Source: Actinophytocola sp. (GTDB lineage Bacteria; Actinomycetota; Actinomycetes; Mycobacteriales; Pseudonocardiaceae). From it: a stretch of DNA of 64,000 nucleotides. The position numbers and the translations under genes are program-made. The notes under the pieces were generated by a model. The model saw only the letters and a list, made by a program, of their open reading frames with translations, did no database searches and had not been told where the DNA came from. Positions within the stretch are counted from its first letter, which is position 1. Each line of letters begins with the position of its first letter. Location: positions 1-64,000 of the forward strand of contig NZ_WHTD01000012.1 of the NCBI RefSeq assembly GCF_009379765.1, given 5' to 3'. Positions 27,772 through 36,007 of this stretch are shown piece by piece.

Positions 27772-28145
27772 GCTGCCGACTCTCCGAACTCGTGCTGAAC
27801 TGCCACGATCCCGAGGCGCTGTCCCGGTTCTGGTGCGAGGTGCTCGGCTACGTGGAGCTGGGCCGCGAGGGGGCCGACATCGAGATCGGCCCGGAGTCGG
27901 GTTTCGACAGCGCCGCGCCGACCATCGTGTTTGCGCTCGTGGCCGAGGAGAAGACGGCTCCGCTGCGGTTCCATCTGGACGTGAACCCGGTGGACCGCGA
28001 CCAGGACGCCGAACTGGAGCGACTGCTGGCGCTGGGCGCCCGTCCGGCGGACGTGGGCCAAACCGGCGACGAGTCGTGGCACGTCCTGGCCGACCCGGAA
28101 GGCAACGAGTTCTGCCTGCTCCGCCGGCGCTTGCCAGAACTTTAG
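27768..28145 (+). CDS. VOC/glyoxalase-like domain protein
   Basis: A 125-residue protein with two beta-alpha-beta-beta-beta modules: LSELVLNCHDPEALSRFWCEVLGY at the start (shown in part: NCHDP, FWCEVLGY), and the second half LRFHLDVNP to WHVLADPEGNEFCL. The DPEGNEFCL ending is typical of the family. Metal or substrate residues would be the His and Glu of these strands. It probably acts on a small hydrophobic substrate or resistance ligand; the exact role is unknown. ATG 27768 overlaps the stop of the GntR remnant. Confidence 0.8.
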   Translation: MSCRLSELVLNCHDPEALSRFWCEVLGYVELGREGADIEIGPESGFDSAAPTIVFALVAEEKTAPLRFHLDVNPVDRDQDAELERLLALGARPADVGQTGDESWHVLADPEGNEFCLLRRRLPEL

Positions 28146-28316
28146 GAGCACCCGCGGGCCATCGTGTGGGCTGTGTTCAGCAGGGGTCCGTGGTGATCAG
28201 GTATCACTGGCGGCCGGCCGCCGCGGCGCTACCACGAGTTGACCGACCTCGGCAAGCTGGAGCTGGGCGCACTTCTCGCCTGGGCTGATCCCCACGAGCC
28301 CAGGTCTCGCCACCGG

Positions 28317-29486
28317 CTATACCCGAACGGCCAGCCCCTCCAGCTCCGGCACCATCTCGTCCGCCGTAGGCAGCGCGTGGATCTCTGCGGCCACCCGCCC
28401 GGCCGCCTCCCGGAACGGCGGCTCCTCCAACACCCGCAACACAGCCGAACGCACCGCGGCGGGATCCGGCGGCGGCGCCTCCGCCACCATCCCGAAGTCA
28501 CCCACCCGCAGGCCCGCGCCCAACGCGGCCACCCGCGACGCGTTCTCGGGCTGGTCGGCGAACTGCGGCACCACCACCATCGGCACGCCGGCCGCCAAAC
28601 CGCCCAGGACCGTGCCCATCCCGCCGTGGCACACCATCACCGACGCCGCCGCGAGCACGTCCCGCTGCGGCACCCACCGCTCCACGTGCGCCTCGGCCGG
28701 GAACCCGTCGACAGAGCCGGCGTCGCCGACCGTCACCAGCAGGCGCACCGGCAGGTCGGCCAGCGACGAGACCACCGTCCGCAGCGCCGCCGACGCGAAC
28801 GGGACCACCGGCGCCACCGAGCCGAACGTCACGTACACCAGCGGCAGGTCCGCGGCGGGCCACCAGGCGGGCAGCGCGGCCGGGGCCGCCGATACAGCTC
28901 GGAACCGACGCATCTCCGGGTGGCCCGGCGCCGACGGGTCCTCATAGGACAGCGGCAGCTGGGACAGTGACGGCACGGCCGCGAACGCCGAGCCGTCGGG
29001 GTCCGGCGGCAACCCGGTCTCCGACCGCAGCCGGTCCGCGTAGGGCACGATCGCCGGGAGCAGGAGGTCGTCGAACGCGGACAGGCCCAGCATCACCTGC
29101 GCCTGCGGCACCCCACGCAGCACCGCCGCGAGGTGCGAGCTCAGCTCCCCGACCTCCCGCAGCACCAGATCCGGCCGCCAGGAGTCGATCGCGTCGAGCA
29201 CACCCGGGAACATCGCGCGCGGAGCGAGGTGCGCGAAGATCTCCGCCGCCGCGGCGTGGCCCAACGTCGCCACGTTCGCGAGCCGGCGCTCGTGCGCGGC
29301 CTGGTACTCCTCCGGCGGGATGTCCTCGCACAGCCGGTACGGGTAGCCGGCACGCTCGACCGCGGCAACGAACGACCGCGGCGCCGCCACCTCCACCGTG
29401 TGACCGGCCCGCAGCAGCGCGGCACCGAGCGGCAGTATCGGTCCGAAATGACCGGACCCGGCTGTCGTGGCCATCAGCACCTTCAT
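28317..29486 (-). CDS. MGT-family (GT1) glycosyltransferase
   Basis: The 389-residue GT-B enzyme starts MKVLMATTAGSGHFGPILPL, the acceptor-side opening of macrolide-type glycosyltransferases, at ATG 29486. The donor half carries YVTFGS at about 225 and VERWVPQRDVLAAASVMVCHGG followed by GGLAAGVPMVVVPQFADQPEN, the nucleotide-sugar motif. An upstream extension of the frame has no family similarity. It stands alone: there are no polyketide genes nearby, so it may inactivate a foreign macrolide or decorate a natural product made elsewhere. Confidence 0.88.
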   Translation of the reverse strand: MKVLMATTAGSGHFGPILPLGAALLRAGHTVEVAAPRSFVAAVERAGYPYRLCEDIPPEEYQAAHERRLANVATLGHAAAAEIFAHLAPRAMFPGVLDAIDSWRPDLVLREVGELSSHLAAVLRGVPQAQVMLGLSAFDDLLLPAIVPYADRLRSETGLPPDPDGSAFAAVPSLSQLPLSYEDPSAPGHPEMRRFRAVSAAPAALPAWWPAADLPLVYVTFGSVAPVVPFASAALRTVVSSLADLPVRLLVTVGDAGSVDGFPAEAHVERWVPQRDVLAAASVMVCHGGMGTVLGGLAAGVPMVVVPQFADQPENASRVAALGAGLRVGDFGMVAEAPPPDPAAVRSAVLRVLEEPPFREAAGRVAAEIHALPTADEMVPELEGLAVRV

Positions 29487-29549
29487 CGGCCGACCGTAGC
29501 CTTTTCTGCGAGCATGGGCGGGGAACAACGGCCGTACGAAGGGGCAGTG

Positions 29550-29774
29550 ATGAACGACAAGGAGATCTCGTCCCGCATCGACGAGCTCATCGACGAGGAG
29601 CACAAGCTCGAACGCGGCAGCGAGCCGGACGCGCGTCGGCTGAAGGCCCTCGAGGTCGAGCTCGACCGCTGTTGGGACCTGCTGCGCCAGCGTCACGCCC
29701 GCCGCTCCGCGGGCGAGAACCCCAACGACGCCGAGGTCAGGCCGGCCGACGTGGTGGAGGGCTATCTGCAGTGA
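29550..29774 (+). CDS. DUF2630 family small protein
   Basis: Seventy-four residues starting MNDKEISSRIDELIDEEHKL, then ALEVELDRCWDLLRQR and a C-terminal NPNDAEVRPADVVEGYLQ, the recognised DUF2630 pattern. It is highly charged and coiled-coil-like. The start is ATG 29550 with GGGGCAG upstream. It is divergent from the glycosyltransferase, 63 bp apart. Function unknown; the family is widespread in actinobacteria. Confidence 0.85.
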   Translation: MNDKEISSRIDELIDEEHKLERGSEPDARRLKALEVELDRCWDLLRQRHARRSAGENPNDAEVRPADVVEGYLQ

Positions 29775-29935
29775 GCAGCGGCCGGGTGGCGCCACGCACG
29801 GTCGTCAGCACCGGCACCGCGAGCAGCGCCCCGACGATCCCCGCCAGCTCGGCCCCGATCGTCACCGCGAGGATCACCGCCACCGGGTGCAGCTTCATCG
29901 ACAGCCCGCCCCACACCCCGGACACCGGCCCGGAA
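29737..29935 (-). pseudogene. C-terminal remnant of an AI-2E (PerM/UPF0118) family transporter
   Basis: On the minus strand the frame reads MKLHPVAVILAVTIGAELAG, then GIVGALLAVPVLTTVRGATR. This is the last membrane segments of AI-2E family exporters. The rest of the roughly 350-residue protein is gone. The break lies beside the degenerate palindromic element at about 29960. The 3' end overlaps the DUF2630 gene by 38 bp. Confidence 0.75.
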
Positions 29936-29959
29936 CGGTTCCGAGCGATCCAGTCCTTG

Positions 29960-30062
29960 TCCTCGCCGATCATTTCTGCTGGCAAGGCGCCGGTTCCTCG
30001 TACTGGCTTGTACTCGGGCGGGCCGGCAACGCCGCCAGCTGGAAGCTGGGCCGGCGAATCGA
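29960..30062. repeat. Degenerate, truncated copy of the palindromic element (copy 5)
   Basis: Positions about 29978-30050 (CTGGCAAGGCG, then TCGTACTGGCTTGTACTCGG, then CGCCGCCAGCTGG) match the centre of copies 1 and 2. The outer arms and the CTAG ends cannot be found. The apical stem is GTAC-tggctt-GTAC. It lies between the AI-2E transporter remnant and the nucleoside hydrolase gene. Boundaries are approximate. Confidence 0.6.
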
Positions 30063-30156
30063 GTGACGAACTTCCGGCGGGGGACACTTGCACGAAACGC
30101 GCCATCCCGAACGTCGAGCGCGTCGAGGCCCGCGACGTCCGAAGCGGGGGCGTGCC

Positions 30157-31092
30157 TCAGGTGGACAGGGTGGCGACGGCGCGCACCACCATGTCCCAGA
30201 ACCGCTCGGTGTCCAGGCGGACCGCGACGTCCGCGTTCGGCGGGCGGCCGGTCCGCTCGTAGAGGTCGACGACGGTGGCGCCGCGGGTGAATGTCCCGGT
30301 GAGCTCGATGTCCAGCCGGGTGCGGGTGGTGCCGACGACATCGGGCTCGGCCAGCAGCGCCACCGCGATCGGGTCGTGCAGCGGCGGCGCAGGGAAGCCC
30401 CAGATGTCGTGGTAGGTGCCGGCGAAGAAGTCGAGCAGCTCGACGCAGACGCGGGCGAGTGGGCTGCCGATCGCGGCGATGCGCCGCTGGACGGCCTCGT
30501 CGGCGAGCGCCTGGTGGGTGACGTTGAGGCCGACCATCGTCACCGGGATCCCGCTGTGCAGCACGATGTCCGCGGCCTCGGGGTCGGCGTAGACGTTGAA
30601 CTCGGCGCAGGGTGTGACGTTGCCCTGCTCGGTGCTGCCGCCCATGAACACGACCCGCTCGATCATGGCGGCGACGTCCGGGGCGGCGAGCAGCAGCGCG
30701 GCGACGTTGGTGAGCGGTCCGGTGGCGACGACGGTGACCTGCTCGGCCCGTCCGCGCAGCAGGTCACGCAGGTAGCCGACGCCGTCGGTGCTGGTGACCG
30801 GGGTGACCGGCGGGCCGAAGCCGGGACCGTCCAACCCGGACTCACCGTGCACATCAGCGGCGACAATCTGGTTGCCGCGCAACGGTTTCGCCCGCCCGGC
30901 CACGATCGGAACACCCGCGATGCCAGCGACATCGCAGATCCGCCTGGCGTTGCGGGTGGTCTTGTCGAGCGTCTGGTTGCCGGCCACGGTGCTGATCGCG
31001 AGCAGCCGCACCGCCGGGTGGGCGGCGGCGAGCACGATCGCCAGCGCGTCGTCGTGCCCGGGGTCGCAGTCGAGGATGATCGGCGTGGCCAC
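30157..31092 (-). CDS. Inosine-uridine-type nucleoside hydrolase
   Basis: A 311-residue enzyme opening MATPIILDCDPGHDDALAI with the calcium-binding DxDxGxDD motif (D8, D10, D14, D15). Further marks are VVATGPLTNVA at about 121, FMGG at about 148, AEFNVYADPEAA at about 160 and the late LHDPIAVALL Asp at about 242. These fit the RihA/RihB-type ribonucleoside hydrolases, which cleave nucleosides to ribose and base. It is divergent from the Rossmann protein gene with only 37 bp between starts. Confidence 0.93.
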   Translation of the reverse strand: MATPIILDCDPGHDDALAIVLAAAHPAVRLLAISTVAGNQTLDKTTRNARRICDVAGIAGVPIVAGRAKPLRGNQIVAADVHGESGLDGPGFGPPVTPVTSTDGVGYLRDLLRGRAEQVTVVATGPLTNVAALLLAAPDVAAMIERVVFMGGSTEQGNVTPCAEFNVYADPEAADIVLHSGIPVTMVGLNVTHQALADEAVQRRIAAIGSPLARVCVELLDFFAGTYHDIWGFPAPPLHDPIAVALLAEPDVVGTTRTRLDIELTGTFTRGATVVDLYERTGRPPNADVAVRLDTERFWDMVVRAVATLST

Positions 31093-31129
31093 GGGCCGAG
31101 AGTATGCCGGCCGGCGGTACGGTCGCGGG

Positions 31130-31783
31130 GTGAAGGTGCTGGTGTTCGGCGCGACCGGGATGGTCGGCCAGGGTGTGGTCCGCGAGTGCCTGCTGGCCGC
31201 GGACGTCGAGTCGGTCGTGGCGGTCGGTCGCAGCTCCGCGGGGGTGTCCGACCCGAAGCTCCGCGAGGTGCGGCGCCCGGACCTGTTCGACCTCGCCGGT
31301 GTCGCCGAGCTGTCCGGTGTGGACGCGTGCTTCTTCTGCCTGGGCGTGCCGTCCAGCGGGATGAGCGAGGCGGACTACACGAGGGTCACGCACGACCTGA
31401 CCCTGTACGTCGCCTCGGTGCTCGACCCGTCGGCGGTGTTCGTGTACGTGTCGGGCCAGGGCGCGGACCGCACCGAGAAGGGCCGGGTCATGTGGGCGCG
31501 GGTGCGCGGCCGGACGGAGAACGCGCTGCTCGACGGCCCGCTCGACGCGTACATCCTGCGGCCGGGCTACATCCAGCCACGGCACGGCGCGCGGTCGAAG
31601 GTGGCGCTGTATCGGACGATGTACCGGGTGACGTCGGTGCTGTACCCGCTGCTGCGCCTGGTGCTCCGCGACCACATCACGACGACGGAGACGGTGGGCA
31701 GGGCGATGCTCGCGCTGGCCCGAGGCGGCGGCGCCGACACGAGAGTCCTGAACAGCCCGGAGATGAACGCCCTGGCCCGCTGA
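31130..31783 (+). CDS. NAD(P)-binding Rossmann protein, YbjT/epimerase-like
   Basis: 217 residues beginning at GTG 31130 with VKVLVFGATGMVGQGVVREC, a GxxGxxG dinucleotide motif. A lone Ser/Tyr pair (YVSGQGADRTEKGRVMWARV) and the late YILRPGYIQPRHG fit atypical short-chain dehydrogenases such as the LC3/YbjT group. No classical YxxxK is present, so it may bind NAD(P) without being a standard reductase. Divergent from the nucleoside hydrolase; function unknown. Confidence 0.82.
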   Translation: MKVLVFGATGMVGQGVVRECLLAADVESVVAVGRSSAGVSDPKLREVRRPDLFDLAGVAELSGVDACFFCLGVPSSGMSEADYTRVTHDLTLYVASVLDPSAVFVYVSGQGADRTEKGRVMWARVRGRTENALLDGPLDAYILRPGYIQPRHGARSKVALYRTMYRVTSVLYPLLRLVLRDHITTTETVGRAMLALARGGGADTRVLNSPEMNALAR

Positions 31784-31797
31784 CGGCCGCCCGGCGT

Positions 31798-32895
31798 TCA
31801 GTCGTTGACCGAAGGCAGGATCGCACGGGCCGCGTCGTGGCGGAGGCCGGTGGCCTGGAGGAGGTCGACCGCGACCGAGCGGAGCTGCGCGGCGACGACC
31901 TGGGCGGAGAAGCCGCTGTGCGCGAGGCTGTCGGTGTCGACGGTGGCCGCGGCGTCGCGAAGGGCCTCGCGGGTGGCGGTGGTGTCCTCGCCCAGCTCGG
32001 CGGCGAGCAGCTTGGTGGCGGCGGCGAGCTTGCGCAGCCCTTCCGGCAGGGCGGGCGGGACCGGCTCGTCGTCGGAGAGTGCGGACCGGGTGCGGCGGAG
32101 CAGAACGCGGCAGTTGCGCAGCGCGTGGTCGAGCGGCTCGGCCGCGTCCAGATAGGACCGCAGCAGGTGGCGTTGGCGGCGGTGCAGGGGTGAGATCGCG
32201 AGGATCTCGCGGGCGGTGCGCAGGGCGTTGCGGTAGTCGTCGATGGGTTGCTGGGTGCGGATGCGGCGCAGCGCGCGGGCGGCGAGGTCGCGGTCGTGGC
32301 CGTCGAGCGCGTCGGCGGCGGCGGTGAGGGCGGTGGTGAGCTCGGCGATCATCTGGCGGGCGTGCTTGCGGGCGATCTCGGGTGGGTTGCCGGGGAGCAC
32401 GGCGATCGCGGCGAGCCCGAGGACGCCGCCGATGAGCGCGTCGAGCATGCGGTCGATGCCGTCGGTGCCGCCGGGCGGGAGCAACGTCGCGACGAGGACG
32501 GCCGACGAGCCGGCCTGCAACGTGACGAGCGGCCCGCCGTCGAGGAGGACGGCGGTGGTCATGGCGAGCGCGAGCACGAGCGCGATCTGCCAGGGCCCGG
32601 TGCCGATGCTGCTGACGAGCAGATCCCCGACCCCGATGCCGAGGCTCACCCCGACGACGAGCTCGACGACCCGCCGCAGCCGCTGCTGCCCGAGCCCGAC
32701 GCCGATGCAGATGACGACCGCGATCGGCGCGAAGAACGGCCGGGCGTGCTGAAACACCTGGGTGGCGACGAGCCAGGCGAGGGCCGCGGCGACCGCGCAC
32801 TGGAGGATGGGTAGCGCCATCCGCCGCAACAGGAGGACCCGCTGCCGCGCCACTGCCCGAACCCGCGCCCGAACCCGCGCCCGACTGACTCGCAC
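31798..32895 (-). CDS. FUSC/aromatic-acid exporter-like membrane protein
   Basis: A 365-residue protein with an arginine-rich N-terminus, six membrane segments between about 26 and 170 (ILQCAVAAALAWLVATQVF, then FFAPIAVVICIGVGLGQQ, and so on) and a long helical cytoplasmic tail. The LGQQRLRRVVELVVGVSLGI segment is typical of the FUSC (YccS/AaeB-like) superfamily. Such proteins export aromatic acids or similar compounds. It converges with the Rossmann gene, 14 bp apart. Confidence 0.85.
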   Translation of the reverse strand: MRVSRARVRARVRAVARQRVLLLRRMALPILQCAVAAALAWLVATQVFQHARPFFAPIAVVICIGVGLGQQRLRRVVELVVGVSLGIGVGDLLVSSIGTGPWQIALVLALAMTTAVLLDGGPLVTLQAGSSAVLVATLLPPGGTDGIDRMLDALIGGVLGLAAIAVLPGNPPEIARKHARQMIAELTTALTAAADALDGHDRDLAARALRRIRTQQPIDDYRNALRTAREILAISPLHRRQRHLLRSYLDAAEPLDHALRNCRVLLRRTRSALSDDEPVPPALPEGLRKLAAATKLLAAELGEDTTATREALRDAAATVDTDSLAHSGFSAQVVAAQLRSVAVDLLQATGLRHDAARAILPSVND

Positions 32896-33135
32896 GGGAA
32901 GCCAGGCTAATGAACGAACGGCTCGCCGCGCAGTCCGAGAGGCCGCCGACCCGCCGCCGACCTTGGCCCCCGGCCCCCGGTATCCATTTTAGTGGCGGAC
33001 ACCGACAACCCCGGGCGATGTGGGTTTTGACTGTGGACGGTCCCGCGCCAGGACCGGGCTGTCCACAGCCTCGGTCGGCGTGGCCCGACACTGTCGGTGC
33101 CCGTCGGTACGCTGGATGTCGGGGGGCCGGAGGCC

Positions 33136-33156
33136 AGGCCCGGTCAGGCCGGGCCT
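33136..33156 (-). terminator. Hairpin spanning the stop codon of the SDR gene
   Basis: AGGCCCGG-tcagg-CCGGGCCT is a perfect 8 bp stem with a 5-base loop. The TGA of the minus-strand gene (33144-33146) lies in the loop. No U-run follows, which is common in high-GC genomes. A terminator role is an inference. The 250 bp beyond it (32896-33143) holds no gene I can support. Confidence 0.4.
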
Positions 33157-33758
33157 ACCGCCACCAAGGCTCGATGGTGGTGGGACTGCTCGATCTCCTC
33201 CACCACCGCGGCGGCCAGATCGGCATACGAGAACGGTGCGGCCGGCAGCGCATGGGTGTCGCCGAAGCGGTAGCGGCCCATGCCCGGGGCGTCCGGGTCC
33301 AGGGTCGTGGGCGGCGGGGCCAGGACCACCCAGTCGAGAGCCGACGCCTTCAGCAGCTCGAGCTCCGCCACATGGCCCAGGGTGAACTCCCTCGCCCCGG
33401 CCGGGAAGTCCGGGGCCTCGTACAGCGGGGTGCCGGACGCGTCGGCCAGCACGGTGCCGATGCCGATCGCGATCAGGCGAGGGGTGGCCAGGCCGGCGAT
33501 CAGCGTGCGCGTCGCGGCGGTGTAGAAGCCTGTTGACGACATGTCCAGGCGCGCGGCGGCGTTGACGGCCACGTCGTGCCCGGCGGACAAGGTCGCCACG
33601 TCGTCGGGGTCGGTCACGTCTCCTCGCTCGGTAGTCAGGGCCGGATGGCGCCCCGGGTCGCGGACCACGGCGGTCACCTCGTGGCCGCGCGCCAGTGCAT
33701 GGGTCACGATGCGGCGACCCGCCCGGCCGCCCGCGCCGAAGACGACGATCTTGCTCAT
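33144..33758 (-). CDS. NAD(P)H-binding reductase, YwnB/BVR-B-like
   Basis: 204 residues starting MSKIVVFGAGGRAGRRIVTH, with the GxGGxxG Rossmann loop, and later AIGIGTVL, LELLKASALDWVVLAPPPTTL and YRFGDTHAL. The pattern is that of the NAD(P)-dependent oxidoreductases of the flavin-reductase/NmrA-like group (YwnB type). ATG 33756-33758 is preferred, since the upstream extension reads as antisense of the regulator. It is divergent from the HxlR gene, the usual genetic pairing of this family with its redox or electrophile-sensing repressor. Confidence 0.87.
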   Translation of the reverse strand: MSKIVVFGAGGRAGRRIVTHALARGHEVTAVVRDPGRHPALTTERGDVTDPDDVATLSAGHDVAVNAAARLDMSSTGFYTAATRTLIAGLATPRLIAIGIGTVLADASGTPLYEAPDFPAGAREFTLGHVAELELLKASALDWVVLAPPPTTLDPDAPGMGRYRFGDTHALPAAPFSYADLAAAVVEEIEQSHHHRALVAVGPA

Positions 33759-33845
33759 GGAAAGCCTCCTCCGTCGGCTGATGATCGGCACGGTAGGAGG
33801 CCCGACCCCGGTTTCCGCAACGATAGTGTGCGTAACCTGGGAAGC

Positions 33846-34208
33846 ATGGCCGAGCCGCTGGACCCCGACATGTTCACCGACTGCCTCACCGAGCCGCTGC
33901 CGATGCGTGTCGGTGTCAAGTGGACGGCCAAGATCATCACCTGCCTCCGGGACGGGCCGCGGCGGTTCTCCGAGCTGACCGTCCCGCTGCGGGGCATCAC
34001 GCCCAAGGTGCTCACCGAGTCGCTGCGGGCGCTCGAACGCGACGGCATGCTCACCCGCACCGCCCACGACGAGATCCCGCCCCGCGTCACCTACGAGCTC
34101 ACCCCGCTCGGCCACACCCTGTTCGAGCCCATGGCCGCACAGTGCGCCTGGACCCGACAACACCTCGCCGAGCTGCGCCGCGCGCGCGAGTCCTTCGCCG
34201 CTCGCTAA
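33846..34208 (+). CDS. HxlR-family transcriptional regulator
   Basis: A 120-residue winged-helix protein: GVKWTAKIITCLRDGPRRFS, then GITPKVLTESLRALERDGML and YELTPLGHTLFEPM. The wing and the ELTPLG step are diagnostic of HxlR/MarR-like regulators. C15 at the N-terminus and one more Cys could serve as redox sensors, as in HypR/YodB. It is divergent from the reductase gene with 87 bp between, so it probably represses that gene and itself. Confidence 0.9.
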   Translation: MAEPLDPDMFTDCLTEPLPMRVGVKWTAKIITCLRDGPRRFSELTVPLRGITPKVLTESLRALERDGMLTRTAHDEIPPRVTYELTPLGHTLFEPMAAQCAWTRQHLAELRRARESFAAR

Positions 34209-34307
34209 TCAGCGGGCCCCCGGACCCGGACTTAGACTCGGTTCCTAGGCAGTCGCCCGGACGATAAGCCGCGTGCCGTTGGCCGCGCGGCTGGTCTGCG
34301 AGGAACC

Positions 34308-34820
34308 ATGCGCCACGAGCAGGACCCGGACAGAACCCGGCTCGATCCCTACCCGGCCGCTGATCCGCCGACGGTGCGGCAACCCGCGGCATCCCACACC
34401 CCGGAGCCGCCGCCGGCGTCCACTCCGCGCACCACCGGACCGTACGAGGACGAGGTCGTCGAGGAAGGCGTCACGAACCCGGACTACCGGCGGATTCGCA
34501 CGGTCAACATCGTCTGCACGGTCATCAACGTGATCACCGTGGCGTTCGCCGCCGTGCTCGGCGTGCACATCGTGCTGGTGCTGGGCGAGGCGAACATGGC
34601 CAACGGCTTCGCATCCTTTGTGGACAGCTGGGCGTCCGGTGTCCGGCTGGGCCTCAACGGTCTGTTCACCCCGGACAACGCCAAGCTGGCCACGCTGTTC
34701 AACGAGGGCCTCGCCGCCATCCTGTGGCTCGTGATCGGCGGCGTGCTCACCTACCTGATCCGCCGGTTCGCCCTGCCCGGCCCGCGCCGGCTGCGGCGTT
34801 ACCGCCGCGTCGTCCGCTGA
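34308..34820 (+). CDS. Membrane protein with Pro-rich cytoplasmic N-terminus
   Basis: The 170-residue protein has a 65-residue acidic, proline-rich N-terminus (EPPPASTPRTTG), then two membrane segments, IVCTVINVITVAFAAVLGVH at about 68-90 and LAAILWLVIGGVLTYLI at about 135-152. About 40 outside residues separate them, and the C-terminus is arginine-rich (RRLRRYRRVVR). This is a two-pass topology seen in many uncharacterised actinobacterial proteins. Function unknown. Confidence 0.75.
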   Translation: MRHEQDPDRTRLDPYPAADPPTVRQPAASHTPEPPPASTPRTTGPYEDEVVEEGVTNPDYRRIRTVNIVCTVINVITVAFAAVLGVHIVLVLGEANMANGFASFVDSWASGVRLGLNGLFTPDNAKLATLFNEGLAAILWLVIGGVLTYLIRRFALPGPRRLRRYRRVVR

Positions 34821-34821
34821 C

Positions 34822-35045
34822 CCAACGCCTTCGCCCACGACCGTGAGGGCGGCCAGCAGGTTCTCCACAGGCCGCCTCACGGTCCTTGGCGCGCAGCACG
34901 GGCGACGGGTGCATCGTGGTCACGACCCGCCTGACCGATCCGGCATCGACACGACCGTGCCGCGCTCCTCGGACACTCGGAAGTCCTGGTCCAGCAACGA
35001 CTTCGCCGCGGTCGCGCCCAGGCACCGGGGAAAGCGACACGCACG
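34822..35045 (-). pseudogene. Remnant of a UdgX-type uracil-DNA glycosylase
   Basis: On the minus strand three frames in series read CRFPRCLGATAAKSLLDQDF, then VVTTMHPSPVLRAKDREAA, then ENLLAALTVVGEGVG. Together they are the C-terminal third of a UDG-superfamily protein (family 4/UdgX): the LGATAA strand, the HPSxxLR motif and the last helix. At least two frameshifts and loss of the first two thirds make it non-functional. Confidence 0.65.
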
Positions 35046-35189
35046 GGCCCACGGCGGGACGACAACCTCGCGCACGAGCTCGACGGCATGCTCCGCGCCA
35101 ACCGCCCGAACCGCGCCGAGGAGTGGCGTGAGTCCGAGATGCCGGCGGACGACGAGCCGGCTCCCTGGGAGGAGCCTCGTCAGGATTGA
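34935..35189 (+). pseudogene. Orphan C-terminal coding fragment
   Basis: A frame ending at TGA 35187 reads RDDNLAHELDGMLRANRPNR, then AEEWRESEMPADDEPAPWEE. The acidic, Asp/Glu/Pro-rich composition resembles a conserved segment near RAEEWRDPEP seen in actinobacterial DUF2795-like proteins. No ATG, GTG or TTG begins the frame, and upstream it reads antisense to the UdgX remnant, so it looks like a broken gene end. Confidence 0.45.
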
Positions 35190-35357
35190 CCGGTCACCCA
35201 ACGGGTATGCCCGTGCCACGGCCGCGGCACGCCCGGGAGCGCTCGTGGTCGAGATCCCGCGAGTTGAGACAACCAGCTGGCGGGGTCGCCGGCGGTCGGG
35301 CCCCGGTCCGACCGCCGAGGAGCCCGGGAAACCCGCGAGCCCGACACCCGCGGCGCC

Positions 35358-35425
35358 AACGTTGGACTCGCGGGTTCCGAACGTTGGACTCGCGGGTTCT
35401 GGGTGTTGGACTCGCGGGTTCTTGG
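35358..35425. repeat. Three tandem copies of a 22-23 bp GTTGGACTCGCGGGTT repeat
   Basis: Units at 35358-35379, 35380-35402 and 35403-35425 share the core GTTGGACTCGCGGGTTC. They lie directly downstream of the DUF1304 gene stop (35427, minus strand). The same core occurs in both orientations at 55092-55233, just downstream of the lacI-type gene. Repeated in the same orientation here, they do not form a long hairpin among themselves. Confidence 0.8.
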
Positions 35426-35426
35426 G

Positions 35427-35798
35427 CTAGTGGGCGATCAGGGTGAGGCCCAGCGCGACCGCGCCGGGAAGTGCCTGCACGAGGAGGATCCGCGGGTTCG
35501 CGGTGGCCGCGCCGTAGACACCGGCGACCACCACGCAGGCGGTGAAGAACACCGTGACCGGGAAGCCCACGGTGCCGTCCGCGCCGCCGGCGACCAGGCC
35601 GAACACCAGGCCTGCGGCGAGGAACCCGTTGTACAGCCCCTGGTTGGCCGCGAGCGCGGCGCTGGACTCGGCGACCTCGGCGGTGGTGCCGAAGATCGCC
35701 CGAACACGCGGCGTCCGCCACAGGAACATCTCCAGCACCAGGATGTACACGTGCAGCAACGCGACCAGACCCACCACGACCGCGGCGGCAATGTCCAT
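35427..35798 (-). CDS. DUF1304 membrane protein
   Basis: 123 residues, starting MDIAAAVVVGLVALLHVYIL, with four membrane segments. The family signature follows: LEMFLWRTPRVRAIF, then AANQGLYNGFLAAGLVF. This matches the DUF1304 family of four-helix inner-membrane proteins with the conserved NQGxYNGFLA loop. ATG 35798 is the family start; the longer frame upstream is unrelated. Function unknown. Confidence 0.9.
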   Translation of the reverse strand: MDIAAAVVVGLVALLHVYILVLEMFLWRTPRVRAIFGTTAEVAESSAALAANQGLYNGFLAAGLVFGLVAGGADGTVGFPVTVFFTACVVVAGVYGAATANPRILLVQALPGAVALGLTLIAH

Positions 35799-35821
35799 AC
35801 CGGCGTCCAACGCCAACCTCC

Positions 35822-35998
35822 CTACTCGGCGGCGAGCGGTTGCTCGCCGTCCTGCTGCTCCGACTCCCGCTCCGGCACCTCGAGCGACCGCGGCACGGTG
35901 ACCAGACCGTACACGCCGAGCAGCCGCGCAGTGACCGACCGTTCGTCGACCGGTAGCCGAAGGACAGCACGAAGCCGAGGCGCGATCGTCCACTTGAG
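35822..35998 (-). pseudogene. Unidentified coding remnant upstream of DUF1304
   Basis: A minus-strand frame ending at TAG 35822 reads APRLRAVLRLPVDERSVTAR, then LLGVYGLVTVPRSLEVPERE and ends EQPLAAE. The body looks like real protein, but no ATG, GTG or TTG starts it: the frame opens just after the TGA of the wHTH gene upstream. I cannot assign a family. It may be a gene end left by a deletion. Confidence 0.35.
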
Positions 35999-36007
35999 AC
36001 AAATCGG

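Noticed and set aside
34935-35189. An intact small acidic protein
   Set aside because: The frame has no usable start and overlaps the UdgX remnant antisense; only the C-terminal end looks protein-like.
35358-35425. Possible CRISPR array
   Set aside because: There are only three units of 22-23 bp without unique spacers and no Cas gene; the same core appears at 55 kb in both orientations.
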